NCBI GenBank assembly: GCA_005239165.1
Contig: RAPG01000014.1
Coordinates: 81,832-145,831, forward strand
DNA: 64,000 nucleotides
Origin: Allopusillimonas ginsengisoli
Lineage (GTDB): Bacteria > Pseudomonadota > Gammaproteobacteria > Burkholderiales > Burkholderiaceae_B
Direction of reading: 5' to 3'
A program made the position numbers and the translations under genes. Below, one piece after another: positions 18,574-29,000 of the stretch (positions are counted from its first letter, which is position 1; each line of letters begins with the position of its first letter). The notes beneath the pieces are model-generated. The model worked only from the letters and a program-made list of their open reading frames with translations. It was not told where the DNA came from and did no database searches.

Positions 18574-21234
18574 ATGCATATCCACAAACCCGATGACACA
18601 CTCTTGCTGCTTGGCTATGGCTGCCAGGCCGGGCAGCCTGCGTTGACGGCGACTGTGGGCTATATATGCGGCATGGACGGCGTCCGTGTGCCTGAAAGCG
18701 AAGCCTGGAAATGGCTAGTGTCTTTGTTTCCCGATGAGCCATTTGATCTGGGCGAGAAAAAAGCCAGAGGCGGATTCGGCGTGGCGGGCGATGCCTGCGC
18801 GCAAGCCGGCACACAGGTAGACGGGCTTACTGTGCGCGCTGGCGTGGGTTCTCTGGAAGGGCGTGTGCTTGTTCAGGGTGATCGTCACTGGACAAGTACC
18901 GCAACTGGCTGGAGGGCCACTATCTCCCAGCCCTTCGAGCGCACGCCCATAGGCCTTGCACACGCCTATGGTGGCGCTGAATGGCGTGACAACCCGTTTG
19001 GTCGCGGTTATGCAAGCGGCAGGACCGTTTACGAGGGCATGCCCTTGCCCAATGTGGAACGGCCTGATCAACCGATACTGAAGCCGTCCGATACTCCGGC
19101 CACTGCCACATTGGGGGCCCAGCCCCAGGGCAGTGCTGCGCGCGACCGTTGGCTGGGCACTATGGACCGAGTCTGGGCCAGTCAGCGCCTGCCCTGGTTG
19201 CCAGACGATACCGATGATCGCTGGTACGACCGCTTTGATTCTGAGCAATGCCAGTCAGCCTATTGGCGCGGCGACGAACCCTGGTTTGCCGAGAACATGC
19301 ATCCGCAGCACAGCCTGATGCAAGGCAAACTGCCGGGCCTGCGCCCGCGTCTTTTAATGCGCACCGTCGCCCGGCCCGACCATCATGCAGAGCTGCATCT
19401 GGAGCTGGACACAGTATGGCTTATGCCTAACGACGAAAGAGTCATTGTGCTGTACCGGGCGCAAACCGCCGTCCTGCGCGAAGATGCCAAAGACGTTCTG
19501 GGGTTGGCGGTGTTCACAGAAAATCTGGCAGACACGCCACAGCCCCTGACATACTGGTCCCATAATTGGACGCAAGCGCTGGAGCCCACGCATACAGCTC
19601 CTGTGCCGGTGCCGGCGCCGCTAAATTCAGAAACACTGGCGCAACTACAAACCGATGGCGAGCAGGCTGAACAAGAGGCAGCTGCATTTCAGGCTTCGCT
19701 GGAACAAGAAGTTGATCAAGAATTTAAGACGGCCGAGGCCGAAGTAGAAGCCCACCTGCGCGCCCAAGGTTTAGACCTGAAGACACTCAAAGCACAAGCG
19801 GCCCAGGCCGATACAGGCGGGTTGCAACCGCCCGATCTGTCTCCATTAGATTTACCCTCCGAACCTCACGCCTATGAAGCCGCCTTGCGCGCACATATTG
19901 ACGGCGAATTTACACAGGCAGAAGCTGAAGTACGCAACTTTGTGGAGAAGCAAGGCCTCGACCTGGACGCCTTGAAAGCCCAGGCGGCGGCCAACCCTTC
20001 CATGCCAGACGACACCGCTGCATTCGCGCAACTGATCGGCTTGCTGCCGGGCCCGGAGTCCAAGCGTCAGGCCTCTATACAGGAGTTTACGCAGTTCCAA
20101 CAAGAAATGGATGGGCTTGAGACCACGCTGCAAAGCGAATTCAAACAGGCCGAACAAGAAGCGGCTGCCAAGGCTGCACAGGCTGGAGCTTATGCTGAAC
20201 CCAAAATACACCTGAACGGACTGCCAGAGGGCCCACGCGAGCGCTTGACGCGCGATGCCCTGCTGGGCCGGGCACAAGCCGGCGCATCCGCAGCCTGGAC
20301 GGAGCTACAAGACCTGGACCTGTCCGGCCAGAATCTGGGGGGCCTGGATTTGCGAGGTTCCATACTGCGTGGCTGCAATCTGCAAGGCGCGCTGTTGGTG
20401 AAGGCCGACCTTGCAGATGCACTGCTTGAGCACTGCAAGCTCGGCGCCGCCGATCTTCAGAGTATAAGTTTTACACAGGCTCAGCTTGATTCCTGCGATA
20501 TGCAAGGCGCACAGCTGGCCAAGGCCGATTTCTCCCTGGCCCGCATCACAACGTGTATTTTCGACAAGGCCGATCTGACAGGTAGTAGCTGGGACGGTGC
20601 TCAGGCACAAGACTGCAGCTTCGAAACCGTGCAGCTCAAGCAGGCGACAGGGCCGCGCGCCCAGTTCACACAATGCCGCATGCCCTGTGCTGACGCAACA
20701 GCAAGCCGCTTTGAGAAAGCTGAATTCGAGCAATGCACCCTGGACGGGGCCATTTTCAACCGGGCACAGCTGTCAGGCGCAACGTTGCTGGCATGTCAGG
20801 CTTCACACGCCCAGTTCGATGGCGCCAACCTGCAGGGCCTGCGCACTATGCAGAAGACGCAACTGGACAAGGCCAATCTGCATGGTGCAGATTTGCGAGA
20901 CGCCAGCTTACAGAACACATCGCTGGTGCAGGCAGTGCTGCGCGAAGCGCAACTGGATCGTGCACTGGTCAAAGAGTGCGACCTGAGCGGCACCGATGCC
21001 TGGCGCATGGTAGCGCGCGCCGCAGACTTTACGGACAGCAAGATCAACGGGTCTAGTTGGCGCGGCGTTAACCTGATGCAATCCATTTTGCGAGAGGCCA
21101 GCTTGCTGGATACCGACTTGACGGGCGCCAATCTGCATGACACCCAGACTCGCACGGCTAGTGTCCAGGGCTTGCAGCTCGAAGGGGCACTACTGACACG
21201 CTGCCGCCTGTTACAGGAGTACGACCGTGCATGA
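18574..21234 (+). CDS. DUF2169 T6SS adaptor fused to pentapeptide repeats
   Basis: 886 residues. The N-terminal part (~1-330) is a DUF2169 domain, recognised from the FERTPIGLAHAYGGAEWRDNPFGRG block (about nt 18935-19010) and MHPQHSLMQGKLPG. DUF2169 proteins are adaptors that load cargo on VgrG/PAAR spikes. A Gln/Glu/Ala-rich helical linker (~350-580) contains two similar copies of the pattern EAEVxxxxxxQGLDLxxLKAQAA (nt ~19735 and ~19918). From residue ~585 to the end runs a pentapeptide-repeat beta-helix of A(D/N)LxG units. It follows vgrG directly, with 16 nt between them. Confidence 0.88.
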   Translation: MHIHKPDDTLLLLGYGCQAGQPALTATVGYICGMDGVRVPESEAWKWLVSLFPDEPFDLGEKKARGGFGVAGDACAQAGTQVDGLTVRAGVGSLEGRVLVQGDRHWTSTATGWRATISQPFERTPIGLAHAYGGAEWRDNPFGRGYASGRTVYEGMPLPNVERPDQPILKPSDTPATATLGAQPQGSAARDRWLGTMDRVWASQRLPWLPDDTDDRWYDRFDSEQCQSAYWRGDEPWFAENMHPQHSLMQGKLPGLRPRLLMRTVARPDHHAELHLELDTVWLMPNDERVIVLYRAQTAVLREDAKDVLGLAVFTENLADTPQPLTYWSHNWTQALEPTHTAPVPVPAPLNSETLAQLQTDGEQAEQEAAAFQASLEQEVDQEFKTAEAEVEAHLRAQGLDLKTLKAQAAQADTGGLQPPDLSPLDLPSEPHAYEAALRAHIDGEFTQAEAEVRNFVEKQGLDLDALKAQAAANPSMPDDTAAFAQLIGLLPGPESKRQASIQEFTQFQQEMDGLETTLQSEFKQAEQEAAAKAAQAGAYAEPKIHLNGLPEGPRERLTRDALLGRAQAGASAAWTELQDLDLSGQNLGGLDLRGSILRGCNLQGALLVKADLADALLEHCKLGAADLQSISFTQAQLDSCDMQGAQLAKADFSLARITTCIFDKADLTGSSWDGAQAQDCSFETVQLKQATGPRAQFTQCRMPCADATASRFEKAEFEQCTLDGAIFNRAQLSGATLLACQASHAQFDGANLQGLRTMQKTQLDKANLHGADLRDASLQNTSLVQAVLREAQLDRALVKECDLSGTDAWRMVARAADFTDSKINGSSWRGVNLMQSILREASLLDTDLTGANLHDTQTRTASVQGLQLEGALLTRCRLLQEYDRA

Positions 21235-22177
21235 GTCGACACACAGCCCCCCGGATCTGATCGGTCTGCTGCGTCGCGGCGGCCAACTAGACACCAACCT
21301 GTTAGTGCAGGCGGACTTGCGCGATGCGGACTTGTCCGGCGTACGATTCGAGGGCTTGAATCTGACCGGCACCCGTCTGGATGGTGCGAAGCTGGCTGGC
21401 AGTGCCTGGAGCCATTGCCAGCTCAGCCAAACATGCCTGGACGGCGCCATACTTAGTAATGCGAATTTCAGCGACTGCAAAGCAACACAGACTAGTCTGC
21501 GTGGTGCACTGCTGGATCGTGCCTGGATGCAGAATACCGAATGGCTACACTGCGATTTCCGTAAGGCCGACCTGACGCGCCTTGCGGCGCTTCACAGCGT
21601 CTTTCGCGACTGCACCATGCAAACAGCCATCATTGCTGAAGCCTGGTTGTCGCAATGTACGCTGCAGGATATGGATCTTGCCGGCGTGTGCTGGGACAAA
21701 GTTCATTTACCCGATAGTGTTCTGCAACGCTGTTCACTTGCTGGCGCTACCTTGTCGCAATGTTCCTTCAACCGTGTCCAGGCCTGCGGCATAGACTTGC
21801 ACAATGCGCAGGCTCCGGGCCTGTCGCTGCATCGGGCCGTACTGGATGACGCCTGCTTTGATGGCGCCCTGCTGAATGCCGCCGTTTTTGATATGGCGCG
21901 CCTGGACCATGCCACCTTGCGGGGCGCTTCGCTGCGCAGCGCACGTTTCTACGGGGCCACTTCGCAGGCCATCGACTTTACCGGCAGCCAGATGGTGTAC
22001 GCAGACCTGTCGCACTTTCGCGCCATCAACGCTGACTTTTCTCAAACCAACCTTACGGGTGCCTCGCTCCACGCCGCTGAATTACCCAGTGCGCTGTGGC
22101 GCGACACCATCCTGGACAACGTAAGGCGCGACGATGAGCTGCTGCGGGAAGCAGAGCTCTGGCATCCCGCCGTCTGA
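21227..22177 (+). CDS. Pentapeptide repeat protein
   Basis: 316 residues, almost entirely pentapeptide repeats (LVQADLRDADLSGVRFEGLNL, then many A-D/N-L-x-x and A-x-F units), which fold as a right-handed square beta-helix. It begins at GTG 21227 with AGGAG (21215-21219) 7 nt upstream, overlapping the preceding adaptor by 8 nt. Pentapeptide proteins recur next to DUF2169 in T6SS cargo modules; a structural or chaperone role at the spike is inferred. There is no toxin signature. Confidence 0.88.
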   Translation: MHESTHSPPDLIGLLRRGGQLDTNLLVQADLRDADLSGVRFEGLNLTGTRLDGAKLAGSAWSHCQLSQTCLDGAILSNANFSDCKATQTSLRGALLDRAWMQNTEWLHCDFRKADLTRLAALHSVFRDCTMQTAIIAEAWLSQCTLQDMDLAGVCWDKVHLPDSVLQRCSLAGATLSQCSFNRVQACGIDLHNAQAPGLSLHRAVLDDACFDGALLNAAVFDMARLDHATLRGASLRSARFYGATSQAIDFTGSQMVYADLSHFRAINADFSQTNLTGASLHAAELPSALWRDTILDNVRRDDELLREAELWHPAV

Positions 22178-22196
22178 TTATCTTTGTGAGCGAGAC

Positions 22197-22859
22197 ATGA
22201 ACACAACAACGATGCCAGCTAGCGCGCCTGATGCGACCGCTGCCAGCGAAGTGCCACACAGTCACAGCCCCGCACGCCAATATCACGCCCAGGTGCTGAT
22301 GTACGACGGACGCCGCTACTGCGTGTTGACTGAAGAGGGCTGCTTCTGGGTTGTGGCTGCGGCCGGCTGTCTGCTGCAACCTGCCGTGGCAGATACGGTG
22401 CTGGTAAGCATCGTGGGCGCAAGCGGATACGTACTGAATGTGCTGGAGCGCGCCCAACCCGATCACGACGCCGTGGTTGCTCTTCCAGGCACCTTGCGCC
22501 TGCAGGCAGAAAAAGTGGAAATTGCTGCGCGAAAAGGGCTGAATATTGACGCAGGTACATGCCTGCATTTCAAGGCAAGTACCGCACGCATGCATTATCA
22601 GACGCTGGACATGGAAGGCAGTAGCCTGCACACCCGCTGGACACACCGCACGGACGTGGCCAAACAGCGTATTGATATTGCTTCATACAGCGAAACCCAC
22701 AGAGGGCGAAGCATACGGCGCATCAGTGGACATGAAGAAGTCACGACCGCATCCTATCGCCAGACTGTGACGCGCGACTGGACCTTGAGCGCCGGCACAG
22801 CCAGTCTGGTTGGCCACTATCGCGTCGCGATCGACGGTAATTCTGTACAGATCGGCTAG
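22197..22859 (+). CDS. DUF3540 domain-containing protein
   Basis: 220 residues, matching DUF3540 by its layout: a beta-rich first half (YHAQVLMYDGRRYCVLTEEGCFWVVAAAGCLLQPAVADTVLV) and a repetitive beta-helix-like second half ending VGHYRVAIDGNSVQIG, a close echo of the VgrG C-terminus (MDGNLIQIG). It is a regular companion of DUF2169 and DUF4150 in T6SS clusters, probably part of the spike tip or cargo adaptor. ATG 22197 gives the usual family start; upstream in-frame codons lie inside the previous gene. Confidence 0.82.
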   Translation: MNTTTMPASAPDATAASEVPHSHSPARQYHAQVLMYDGRRYCVLTEEGCFWVVAAAGCLLQPAVADTVLVSIVGASGYVLNVLERAQPDHDAVVALPGTLRLQAEKVEIAARKGLNIDAGTCLHFKASTARMHYQTLDMEGSSLHTRWTHRTDVAKQRIDIASYSETHRGRSIRRISGHEEVTTASYRQTVTRDWTLSAGTASLVGHYRVAIDGNSVQIG

Positions 22860-22868
22860 GAGAATTTC

Positions 22869-23273
22869 ATGTTTGCACTGACCATCGCCGGCGCACAAGC
22901 CGTAGCCACTGTACCGGATGTCTGCCTGACACCCGCAGTACCCTCGCCAATCCCTATCCCCTATCCAAACCTGGCTTCGACCAGCATGGCAGACCCGGGA
23001 TCCATCGTCGACAACGTACTGATTGTCGCCATGCCTGCACTGAATCTGTCCAGCAAGATACTAATGAGCAATGGGGACCAGGGCGGCACGGCGGGCGGTG
23101 GCGTAGTCAGCCACCGCATTATGGGCGAAACCCGGTTCACGATGGGCAGCACCAAGGTGATGATAGGCGGTAAGCCCGGCGTACGGCTGTCGTGCATGAC
23201 CACGCACAACAACTTCAACACCACCGGGCTGGTTGCTGCGCCCAGCCAGACTACTGTCATGTTGATGAGCTAA
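22869..23273 (+). CDS. PAAR-like spike-tip protein (DUF4150)
   Basis: 134 residues of the DUF4150/PAAR-like family: the Pro-rich segment PAVPSPIPIPYPNLA near residue 25, then glycine-rich turns with the HRIMGETRFTMGSTKVMIGGKPGVRLSCMTTHN block. Such proteins cap VgrG trimers. In other systems this domain is often fused to, or followed by, a toxin; here it is a bare domain and the next gene is tssJ. AGGAG lies 7 nt before ATG 22869. Confidence 0.85.
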   Translation: MFALTIAGAQAVATVPDVCLTPAVPSPIPIPYPNLASTSMADPGSIVDNVLIVAMPALNLSSKILMSNGDQGGTAGGGVVSHRIMGETRFTMGSTKVMIGGKPGVRLSCMTTHNNFNTTGLVAAPSQTTVMLMS

Positions 23274-23284
23274 GGAGGCCAGAC

Positions 23285-23968
23285 ATGCCACAACCGTGTC
23301 ATTTCAGACGCAACTTAATGCCTGTGCGATTGTTGGCTTGCATCCTGTGCAGCGTCGCCTTGACCGCCTGCAGCTCCATGAACAGCATGCTCGGTGGTTC
23401 GTCCGAAAAAAATGCACTGAAGGAACTGCAATGGTCTTATGCTGCCGACGGCCTGCAAATAGCCATCCAGGCTGATCCTATGCTTAACGAGGCAAACGGC
23501 CAGCCACACATGCTGACTCTGCTTGTCGTGCAGATGGAAACGCCCAATGCCTTTACTGATCAGACTGCCGATGCAGTCAAGATGAAAAACCTGTTGCTGG
23601 CGCAAAGCACGCCACAAGGCATGCTGTCGCTGGACCGGCTGTTTATCGCCCCAGGCGAAAAGAAAAGCATCCAGCTTGGACGTGCCGAGAAAGCACAGTA
23701 CATAGGCCTGGTGGCCGGGTACAACCACCAGGATACGGCACGCAGCAGCCGGTTGTATCGCATAGGCGTGCAAGTGGACTCTTCCGGTTTCCTCGTTAAA
23801 ACGCGAGCAGCCACGCCTGAAGCACTCAGCATTGATCTGCGCCTTGGGCCAGACAGCATTCTGGAAGCGCCAGGCACCGAGACCGTACCTGCCGACCCCG
23901 TAAAACCTGAAGCCGGGCCCGTTACGCCGCAATCAACATCATCCAATTCTACTTCCGGGCAATTATGA
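23285..23968 (+). CDS. tssJ: T6SS outer-membrane lipoprotein TssJ
   Basis: 227 residues. A lipoprotein signal peptide ends in LTAC with the lipidated Cys at residue 29, followed by the TssJ beta-sandwich (LQWSYAADGLQIAIQADPMLN, LLVVQMETPNAF, LFIAPGEKKSIQL). TssJ anchors the TssLM membrane complex to the outer membrane. The Pro/Ser/Thr-rich tail after residue ~195 is longer than in most homologues. ATG 23285 is set by AAGGAGG 6 nt upstream. The end overlaps tssK by 4 nt. Confidence 0.93.
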   Translation: MPQPCHFRRNLMPVRLLACILCSVALTACSSMNSMLGGSSEKNALKELQWSYAADGLQIAIQADPMLNEANGQPHMLTLLVVQMETPNAFTDQTADAVKMKNLLLAQSTPQGMLSLDRLFIAPGEKKSIQLGRAEKAQYIGLVAGYNHQDTARSSRLYRIGVQVDSSGFLVKTRAATPEALSIDLRLGPDSILEAPGTETVPADPVKPEAGPVTPQSTSSNSTSGQL

Positions 23969-25362
23969 GCAAGCAACTGAAACCCTCCATTTTTTGGCAC
24001 CAAGGCCTGTTTCTGGAGCCACAGCATTTCCAGCATCAAGATGTAAAACTGGAGACTGCGCTGGCGCGGCATCTGATGCTGACGGTTCCTTGGCCCTGGG
24101 GATATGCTGTGTTGGAAATTGATGAATCAGCCTTGCAGGCACGCAATGTGAGCGTCAGCCATCTCGCCATGCGCTGGCGCGATGGCGCATTCACGGAGTT
24201 TCCCGGCAATGCCAGGGTAGAGTCGCGTCATTTTGAGCTGACCGACTTCACGCAGGGACCGCGTACCGCCTATTTGGGCTTGCGCCGGATGATGGATGAT
24301 GAAGTCAACGTGTTGCGCTACGAAAACATCGAAGATGCCACACAAAGCCATTCGCGTTTCGCCGCACTGGCGGACCCCTTGCAGGTGCCCGATCTCTATT
24401 CTGATGGCGCGCCCGGACATGTGGCAATGATGGATCACGTCCTGCGGATTTTCTGGGATGACGAAATAGAGCATCTGGGCGACTACGAGCTGATGCCGTT
24501 AGTGCGTCTTGAGCAAGATGGCGAAGCTGTGCGCCCTGTGCAGGACTTCACTCCACCCTGCATGAGCCTGGCCGCCGCGCCTCAGCTGCAACGGCTGCTG
24601 CATGAGTTGCGCGACGAGGTCATAGGTCGGGCGCACCAACTGGAAGTTTTCAAGCGGCCGCTGACCAGCCACGAAGCGGACGGAGATACCTTGGTTGGCA
24701 CTCTGCTAGCGCTGTCAGTGCTTAATCGCTATGGCGCACAGTTGAACCATTTGATTGAAGGTTTCCAGACCCATCCATGGCAGGTATACGGCGTGTTGCG
24801 CCAGCTGGTGGGAGAGCTCAGTACCTTTACTGAGTACTGCGACCTTCTGGGCGAAACGCGCGACAGTCAGTCTTTGCTGCGGCCCTATGAGCACACCGAT
24901 CTTGGGGGGGCTTTCGACAGTGTGCGTACGCTATTGTTGCGGCTGCTCAACGAGATTACGCTGGGCCCTGAAATGTTTGTACGCTTTGAGCGTGATGGCG
25001 CGGCCGACACCTTGTATCACGCCACACTCCCCGCTAATTTCTTCGGACTGCGGCACCGTTACTACCTGATGGTGCGCTGCGCACTCGAGCCCGCACAGAC
25101 CGCTGACCTGATGATGCTTGAGGCCAAACTTGCCACACCAGACAGCATCGAAATGACAGTAAGCCGGGCCCTGCCGGGCATTGAGCTTATCCCTCTGCAA
25201 ACGCTGCCACTGGGCATGCCGCGCCGTAGCGGTGCCGCCTACTTCAGGATCGAGAGTCAATCAGCATTGTGGGACGATGCGCAAGCCGATGACCAGATGG
25301 CCTTGTTCCTGCCCAACCCGCCTGATGAGTTGCGGGTTGAACTGATCGTGATCAAAGGATAA
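23965..25362 (+). CDS. tssK: T6SS baseplate-membrane connector TssK
   Basis: 465 residues. It starts with the family signature PSIFWHQGLFLEPQHFQHQD and has the YLGLRRM and LFLPNPPDELRVELIVIKG conserved blocks. TssK trimers link the baseplate wedges to the cytoplasmic domains of TssL and TssM. It overlaps tssJ by 4 nt and is followed 2 nt later by tssL. Confidence 0.95.
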   Translation: MSKQLKPSIFWHQGLFLEPQHFQHQDVKLETALARHLMLTVPWPWGYAVLEIDESALQARNVSVSHLAMRWRDGAFTEFPGNARVESRHFELTDFTQGPRTAYLGLRRMMDDEVNVLRYENIEDATQSHSRFAALADPLQVPDLYSDGAPGHVAMMDHVLRIFWDDEIEHLGDYELMPLVRLEQDGEAVRPVQDFTPPCMSLAAAPQLQRLLHELRDEVIGRAHQLEVFKRPLTSHEADGDTLVGTLLALSVLNRYGAQLNHLIEGFQTHPWQVYGVLRQLVGELSTFTEYCDLLGETRDSQSLLRPYEHTDLGGAFDSVRTLLLRLLNEITLGPEMFVRFERDGAADTLYHATLPANFFGLRHRYYLMVRCALEPAQTADLMMLEAKLATPDSIEMTVSRALPGIELIPLQTLPLGMPRRSGAAYFRIESQSALWDDAQADDQMALFLPNPPDELRVELIVIKG

Positions 25363-25364
25363 CA

Positions 25365-26030
25365 ATGCGACTCGCCAACTATTGGATACCCGAAATGGAG
25401 TCCGCCCACGCAGCTTTCAAACAAAGCGATGCGGCGGCAGACGTCGTCGTTGCACAGATTAAAACGTCGCTGGAACAGACCTGCGTCAGGGCAACGCGCG
25501 ATGGCCATGCGCCGGAGCAGGTGCAAGATACGTTGTACGCCGTTGTCGCGTGGATAGACGAGCTGGCGATGTCCTTTCCCTGGGCCGGTTCAGGAGCGTG
25601 GCGCCTGTCGCCGCTGCAGCGCCACTACTTCTCCACGACACGCGCCGGGACAGGCTTTTTCGACCGCCTGCGCAACCTGCCGGAGCAGGCTACTCAAGTG
25701 CGCGAAGTGTTTGCTTTGGTACTGGCAACTGGATTTCAGGGCGAGTTTGCCCATAGACCAGCCATCGAGCTGCAGCAATTTCGAAATGAGTTACTGCAGC
25801 GCGTTGCCACGGAGGGCAATATGGCACCTATGGCCGACGGCAAACCTCTGTTTCCTGAGGCTTACTCGCTGGGCAAGCAGCCGCGCATGCGCCGCAGCGG
25901 GCCATCGACCGCAGCTGTCCTGACTATTGTGTTGCCGCTTCTTGTCTTGCTCGTCTTGTATGTGTACCTGAATACTCAGCTATTAGGTGAGGCCGCAGAT
26001 CTGATTGCGCCCCTGACCAAGGGACTTTGA
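25365..26030 (+). CDS. tssL: T6SS inner-membrane protein TssL, short form without peptidoglycan-binding domain
   Basis: 221 residues of the DotU family: a cytoplasmic helical domain with the AVVAWIDELAMSFPWAGS core and a single C-terminal membrane segment (about residues 183-204, TAAVLTIVLPLLVLLVLYVY). The chain ends shortly after the membrane, so it lacks the OmpA/MotB-like peptidoglycan-binding extension found in many TssL proteins. The neighbouring TssM carries a SPOR domain instead. Confidence 0.94.
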   Translation: MRLANYWIPEMESAHAAFKQSDAAADVVVAQIKTSLEQTCVRATRDGHAPEQVQDTLYAVVAWIDELAMSFPWAGSGAWRLSPLQRHYFSTTRAGTGFFDRLRNLPEQATQVREVFALVLATGFQGEFAHRPAIELQQFRNELLQRVATEGNMAPMADGKPLFPEAYSLGKQPRMRRSGPSTAAVLTIVLPLLVLLVLYVYLNTQLLGEAADLIAPLTKGL

Positions 26031-26034
26031 GCTA

Positions 26035-29000
26035 ATGGCTAAGAAATTACTGGGGATTCTGGGTTGGGCCATCGGCTTGTCAGTGCTGGCTCTGTGCTGC
26101 TGGCTGCTGGGCGTATTTCTGGGCTGGCCCTTGTGGCAGTCAGCCGCCTTGTTTTTGGGCGTTCTCGTTGCTTGCCTGATCCTGGCATGGCTGCGTCGCC
26201 GCTGGCATGGCTGGCGCTTGCGCAGGCGGCTAGCACGGCCAGCGACCAGTACGGCTGAAAGCACTGCTCAACTCGACGCAGACTGGCGGGCCGGTCTGGC
26301 GGCACTCAAACAATCGCGCTTGTCGCGATTTGGCTCACCGCTGTATGTACTACCCTGGTTCCTGGCGCTGGGGCCACAGGACGATGGCCGATCAGCCATG
26401 CTGCGTCGTGCTGCTGGTCGCGATGCCGTCTCAGCCGGTGGAGACGACACCCCGATTTTGCAGTGGTGGCTGTTGCCCGGCGTGGTCATGCTGGACCCTG
26501 CGTCATCGGCAACTACTGGTGGAGTCGCGCCATCGACTGCCAGCTGGAAACGCATGCTGCACTGGATGATGCGATCACGCCGCCGTGAGCCGCTGAATGG
26601 ACTGGTGCTTTCGTTCAGTAGTTTCTGGCTGACACAGACCAGTGATGCCGAGCTGTTCGATACCGGCCATGCGCTACGTCAGCGTCTGGATGAACTCGTA
26701 CGCGTCTACAACGCACGCGTGCCCATTTACATTGTGCTAACCCATTGTGAGGCCCAGAGCGGCTTTACCTCCTGGGCCAAGTCTCTGGATGATGGCACCA
26801 ACAAGCAAGCCATGGGTTACCTGAATGAGCGCAAGCTTGCCGGTATAGGAGAGTTCATCGACGATGCCTTCGGCTATATCGTGGCGCGCATGGGAGATCT
26901 GCGAGTGCTGCAAGGCATATATGCACGCCTCACTCCTGATGTCCTGGGTCTGCCCGAGCGCATGTTTACTCTGGCAGATCGACTGGACAAAGTGCTGCGC
27001 CCCGCATTTCAGGCCACTCCTTACGCTGAAACGCCATTGCTGCGCGGCATCTTCCTGACCGGTAGTCGCACAGGCACCGACAGTCATGAAGCAGACTGGT
27101 TCAGCGCCGGCTTGCTTAATGACGTGTTGCCCGCTCAACGCAACGCCTGGCAGCCTCTGGAGCGCATGCGTCACTGGCGACGACTGCTTCGCCATGCCGC
27201 TGTAACTGGCTGGTTGCTGGCATGCGTGGCGGCGGGCGCATTCATGCTACATACCGCCCATACGGCACAAGATCAACTGCGTATCGCCATGCAGGGAGCC
27301 GACATGTCAGCCGTGGATTTTTCCGGCGGTTTGTCGTCAGACCTGCATGCCCTGCAGTCCATTCGCCATGCCATTCTTACACTGGACAAACGCTCAGAAT
27401 GGGAAAGACGCTGGCTGCCATTTCAACAACACGTCAATGTTACGCAGGAGAAACTGGAAAAGGCTTATGCCAATGCCTTTTATGGCGAGGTGCTCACGGC
27501 CAATCTAAACCCAGTGCTTGTCAGAATTCTGGCTCAGGATCGCTCAGGCGTGCCTGATCAGGCCTCTATTGCAATGGCACAGAACCTGGTCCGTCGCATC
27601 AATCTGCTGCAGGCCAAACTTGCCGGCGAAGACCTGAACACGCTGCCTTCACCCGGCACTGAGCTTCAAGCACTAATGTCTGTCATTCAAGACGGAACAA
27701 TCAGCATGCTGGATGGGCTCTTGCTCGGTGATATGTATCGCGACTATCTGGCCTGGCAGCAAAACACCCAGGTGCTGAATGACGAACGACGCGCCCTGCA
27801 GAAAGCCCTGGACGGCCTGGGCTTGTCCGCCCGTCCGATTCAATGGGTTAACACCTGGGCGGGCTTACAACCCGACTTGCAACCGATGCGCTTGTCTGAT
27901 TTCTGGAATATCGGAGAGCAACCTGCCCTACCCGAAGTGTCGGGCGCCATGACACTGGAAGGCAAGACAGCCGTCACAGCCTTTCTTCAAGAAATTGCGC
28001 GTGCCAGCGACAATCCACAGGCATGGAACGAACGCGAGGCCCAATATCAGCAGCTGTTTCTGGATGACGGACTGCAACGCTGGTATGCATTCTCTGATGC
28101 CTTTGTGCACGCGCCTGATCTCATCGCCGATGTCAGCGCACGCCGCACAGTGTTGTCTTCACTGATGACCGCCAACGACCCTTACCGCCAATATATGGGG
28201 AGGCTGTCCAAGTTGGGACAGTCCTTGCCTGACACTGCGCGCCCCGAATGGCTAAGTCAGGCCATACGTCTGGACAAACTGACTGGCCTGGTCCAATTAT
28301 CCGAGGACGAGAGTGGCAAGAAAGCAAACGCGGTCACTTCAAGCCTGACGACCTTGCAGAACCTGCAGGTAGTGCAGAGCTTCGGCGGCGACGTCATTAA
28401 GGCTCTGCCCGCAGGCAACCCGCTCAAGCAGGGCTTTTCCAGTCTGGGTGCCGATCAGCAGGCATTGGCGCTAATGCAGAGCTATCAAAAAGGCGTGCAA
28501 TCTACAGTCCAGGTACTGCAGCAGGGCGAGGGCAATGCCATGCAAGAGGCCGTGCAGATCTGGTCCTACGGGCAGGACCCCGCAGTGAAGGAAGTTGCGT
28601 TAGTTGATGCTTACGACGCCATGGCAGCATTGCGTAAATCACAGGATGTGGCCACCGACTCCAGGAGCACTGTTGTCTGGCAGCTTACCGAAGGCGCAAT
28701 GGATTTCACCCTGGACTACGCCGCACGCAGCGCCGCATGCAAGCTGCAGTCGGAATGGGAGGCCAGCGTACTCGGTGCGGTACAGGGCCTCACAGACAAA
28801 CAGCTGGCTGATACGCTGCTTTTTGGCTCAGGCGGCCAGGTCAACGTTTTCCTGGATGGCGATGCCAAGCATTTCCTGTCGCGTAATGGCGCACGCTATG
28901 TGGCCAGGGATGCCCTGGGAGTTACCGTGCCCTTTAACGGCCAGTTTTATGCTTTCGCCAGTATGGCACAGCGGCATCAGGCCTCTGTGGCCGGGCAGCA

